From: Aliivibrio_A kagoshimensis
GTDB lineage: Bacteria; Pseudomonadota; Gammaproteobacteria; Enterobacterales; Vibrionaceae
DNA: 15,933 bases
Reading direction: 5' to 3'
Assembly (NCBI RefSeq): GCF_050337105.1
Contig: NZ_JAKJSQ010000075.1
Coordinates: 1-15,933, forward strand
A program made the translations under genes and the position numbers. Positions 14,431 to 15,933 of the stretch are shown one piece after another (positions within the stretch are counted from its first letter, which is position 1; each line of letters begins with the position of its first letter). Under the pieces are notes generated by a model, which saw only the letters and a program-made list of their open reading frames with translations, was not told where the DNA came from and ran no database searches.

Positions 14431-15834
14431 TTAACGACCTTTACCAAATAAAATAATCTCTGATGTCCGTACCAGAATCAATAGATCTAAGAGCAAACTA
14501 CGATGCTTTATATAATAAAGATCATATTTTAGTTTTTCTAACGCGTCTTCATCATTGCTTCCATAGGGATATTGAAGTTGAGCCCAGCCAGTTAATCCTG
14601 GTTTGACATTATGTCGATGTTTATAAAAAGGAATTTTCTCTGATAGCTCTTCAATAAATTTTGGTCGTTCAGGCCTCGGACCAACAAACCCCATCTCACC
14701 GCGTAAAACATTAATCAACTGAGGTAGTTCGTCAATACGATATTTGCGAATTATATTCCCGGTTTTGGTTATACGAGCATCATTTTTGGTTGCCCATTGA
14801 GCACCATCTTTTTCAGCATCTGTTCCCATACTGCGAAATTTGAATATTTTAAATGGCTTACCATTTTTTCCAATTCGAATCTGTGAATAGAGAATTGGAG
14901 CTGAGAGCCCATCTTCAACTTTGATAGAGAAAAAGGTAATTAACATTAGGGGCCAAGTTAAAACAAAGATAACTAATGAAAGGAAAGAGTTGAATATTTG
15001 GTCTGCATATAGTGAGTAAGTTTGTTGTGCCTTAAAACCACCACTGTGAATTATCCATGATGGATGTAGAAGATTAACTGCAATTTGACCCGTCTCTTTT
15101 TCGATAAAATCGACAATCTCACTGATTTGTACGCCATTCATTTTACAGGCAAATAGACAGTCTAAGGATAAGTTATTTCTGCGTTCGTCCGCGGCAATGA
15201 CAATTTCATGAACTTGGCATCTTTCACAAAACTGTTCAAGAGGTTCCTCTAATACAATGATATTTGAAGAAGAGATGCCGGCATCACTATCACCATCGAC
15301 AGCGACAAATCCTACAATTCTAAATCCGACTCTATCTGACTCTCTACGCATTCTTTTTTCGATAATACTTGCCCTGCGCCCAGACCCTAAAATTAGGACA
15401 TTTCGTCTGCCAAAACTCTTGTAATTGATCAAGTTAGCGAACAGTCGTAATGAACACAAAATAAGCAGTGCCGATATAAATAACCACTCTCTGTGAAAGT
15501 AGTTAAAATATTCGAAAGGCGAGATCCAATAGACGAAGTTAGTTAGAAAGTAAGCAATTAACACTGCGCAAAAAATTCGAAATTTAATGCCTCGGCTACT
15601 CTCTCGAAGCTTATCATTGTAGAGTCCGACGGCGAGTAGGCAGGTTTGTGTGATGACTAAAAAGACTAAAGCGTGAACAACAGCATCAGCATTGCTGATG
15701 CTGGCAATTTCTGAAGTGTAAAAGTGGTTATAAAGCAGACAGCTAATAAAGAAAAGAGTGCTTAAAGCTATAAAATCTGCAATAAAAATAAACTTTGCAC
15801 TAGTCTTTTTTCGGTAAAGTTTCACGACAGCCAT
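14431..15834 (-). CDS. Initiating sugar-1-phosphate transferase, XrtA-type (polyprenyl glycosylphosphotransferase)
   Basis: This 467-residue membrane enzyme is of the WcaJ/WbaP class (TIGR03013/TIGR03025-like). The N-terminal half has about four membrane helices (roughly 14-35, 53-72, 86-104, 117-134) and a Rossmann-like cytoplasmic segment with VLILGSGRR (146-154). After another membrane segment (about 280-303), the catalytic bacterial sugar transferase domain carries FKFRSMGTDA (331-340), the RIDELPQLINVLRGEM stretch (366-381), GFVGPRPERP (382-391) and KPGLTGWAQ (411-419). It transfers a hexose-1-phosphate to undecaprenyl phosphate, the first membrane step of the repeat unit. The ATG at 15834 has AGGA 10 nt upstream; it is the first gene of the minus-strand operon in this window. 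No convincing promoter could be picked out of the 99 bases beyond it, so the operon may begin further out. Confidence 0.92.
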   Translation of the reverse strand: MAVVKLYRKKTSAKFIFIADFIALSTLFFISCLLYNHFYTSEIASISNADAVVHALVFLVITQTCLLAVGLYNDKLRESSRGIKFRIFCAVLIAYFLTNFVYWISPFEYFNYFHREWLFISALLILCSLRLFANLINYKSFGRRNVLILGSGRRASIIEKRMRRESDRVGFRIVGFVAVDGDSDAGISSSNIIVLEEPLEQFCERCQVHEIVIAADERRNNLSLDCLFACKMNGVQISEIVDFIEKETGQIAVNLLHPSWIIHSGGFKAQQTYSLYADQIFNSFLSLVIFVLTWPLMLITFFSIKVEDGLSAPILYSQIRIGKNGKPFKIFKFRSMGTDAEKDGAQWATKNDARITKTGNIIRKYRIDELPQLINVLRGEMGFVGPRPERPKFIEELSEKIPFYKHRHNVKPGLTGWAQLQYPYGSNDEDALEKLKYDLYYIKHRSLLLDLLILVRTSEIILFGKGR

Positions 15835-15933
15835 GTCATATAAATCCTAAATAAACCTATTTTAAGTAAAATCCAATGTAACGAATCTATTGTATATTAT
15901 TCTTCGAAGTAATACTTTAGCCTTATGTTATGC

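Noticed and set aside
15835..15933. Promoter for the minus-strand operon in the last 99 bases
   Set aside because: TACAAT- and TAAAAT-like boxes exist, but none has a -35 box at the right distance better than random, and no JUMPstart/ops element was found.

Overview
The window is almost entirely an exopolysaccharide biosynthesis locus of the exosortase A (XrtA, also called EpsH or PEP-CTERM-associated) type. The base composition is AT-rich, roughly 40% GC or lower. The genes are tightly packed, and the gene set (XrtA, its EpsI domain, XrtA-type amidotransferase, FemAB-like protein, deacetylase and several XrtA-type glycosyltransferases) is that of Gram-negative proteobacteria. A marine gammaproteobacterium of the Vibrionaceae or Alteromonadales kind is my best guess, but nothing in the window fixes the genus. 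Two single N bases (2132 and 4594) show that this is draft sequence.

Layout. (1) Bases 2-1173, plus strand: the C-terminal end of a family 2 glycosyltransferase, then a sulfotransferase. (2) 1250-2731, minus strand: a lone Wzx-type flippase, with a hairpin between the convergent ends. (3) 2732-3020: the only sizeable gap, a divergent promoter region with a 12-bp direct repeat. (4) 3021-5525, plus strand: an XrtA-type family 4 glycosyltransferase, an unlisted 30-residue membrane peptide, and an O-antigen-ligase/polymerase-like membrane protein whose start overlaps the peptide's stop. (5) 5532-15834, minus strand: one long operon. In transcription order it encodes a polyprenyl-phosphate sugar-1-phosphate transferase, polysaccharide deacetylase, FemAB-like protein, glycosyltransferase, exosortase A fused to EpsI, an asparagine-synthase-like amidotransferase and two more family 4 glycosyltransferases. 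The two converging operons end 6 bp apart.

How the genes may work together (inference from families): the sugar transferase loads the first sugar on undecaprenyl phosphate. The glycosyltransferases extend the repeat unit, and the sulfotransferase, amidotransferase, FemAB-like protein and deacetylase could decorate it. The flippase moves it across the inner membrane, and the ligase/polymerase-like protein joins units or transfers glycan to an acceptor. Exosortase A would process PEP-CTERM proteins destined for the same surface layer. No PEP-CTERM substrate, chain-length regulator, Wza-type export channel or PrsK/PrsR regulator is present, so those parts should lie outside. The sequence composition and gene content of the left third look more like a variable accessory module than the conserved right two thirds.

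No tRNA, rRNA, insertion sequence, CRISPR array or phage gene was seen. The system type is known; the least described item is the 30-residue membrane peptide at 4105-4197.
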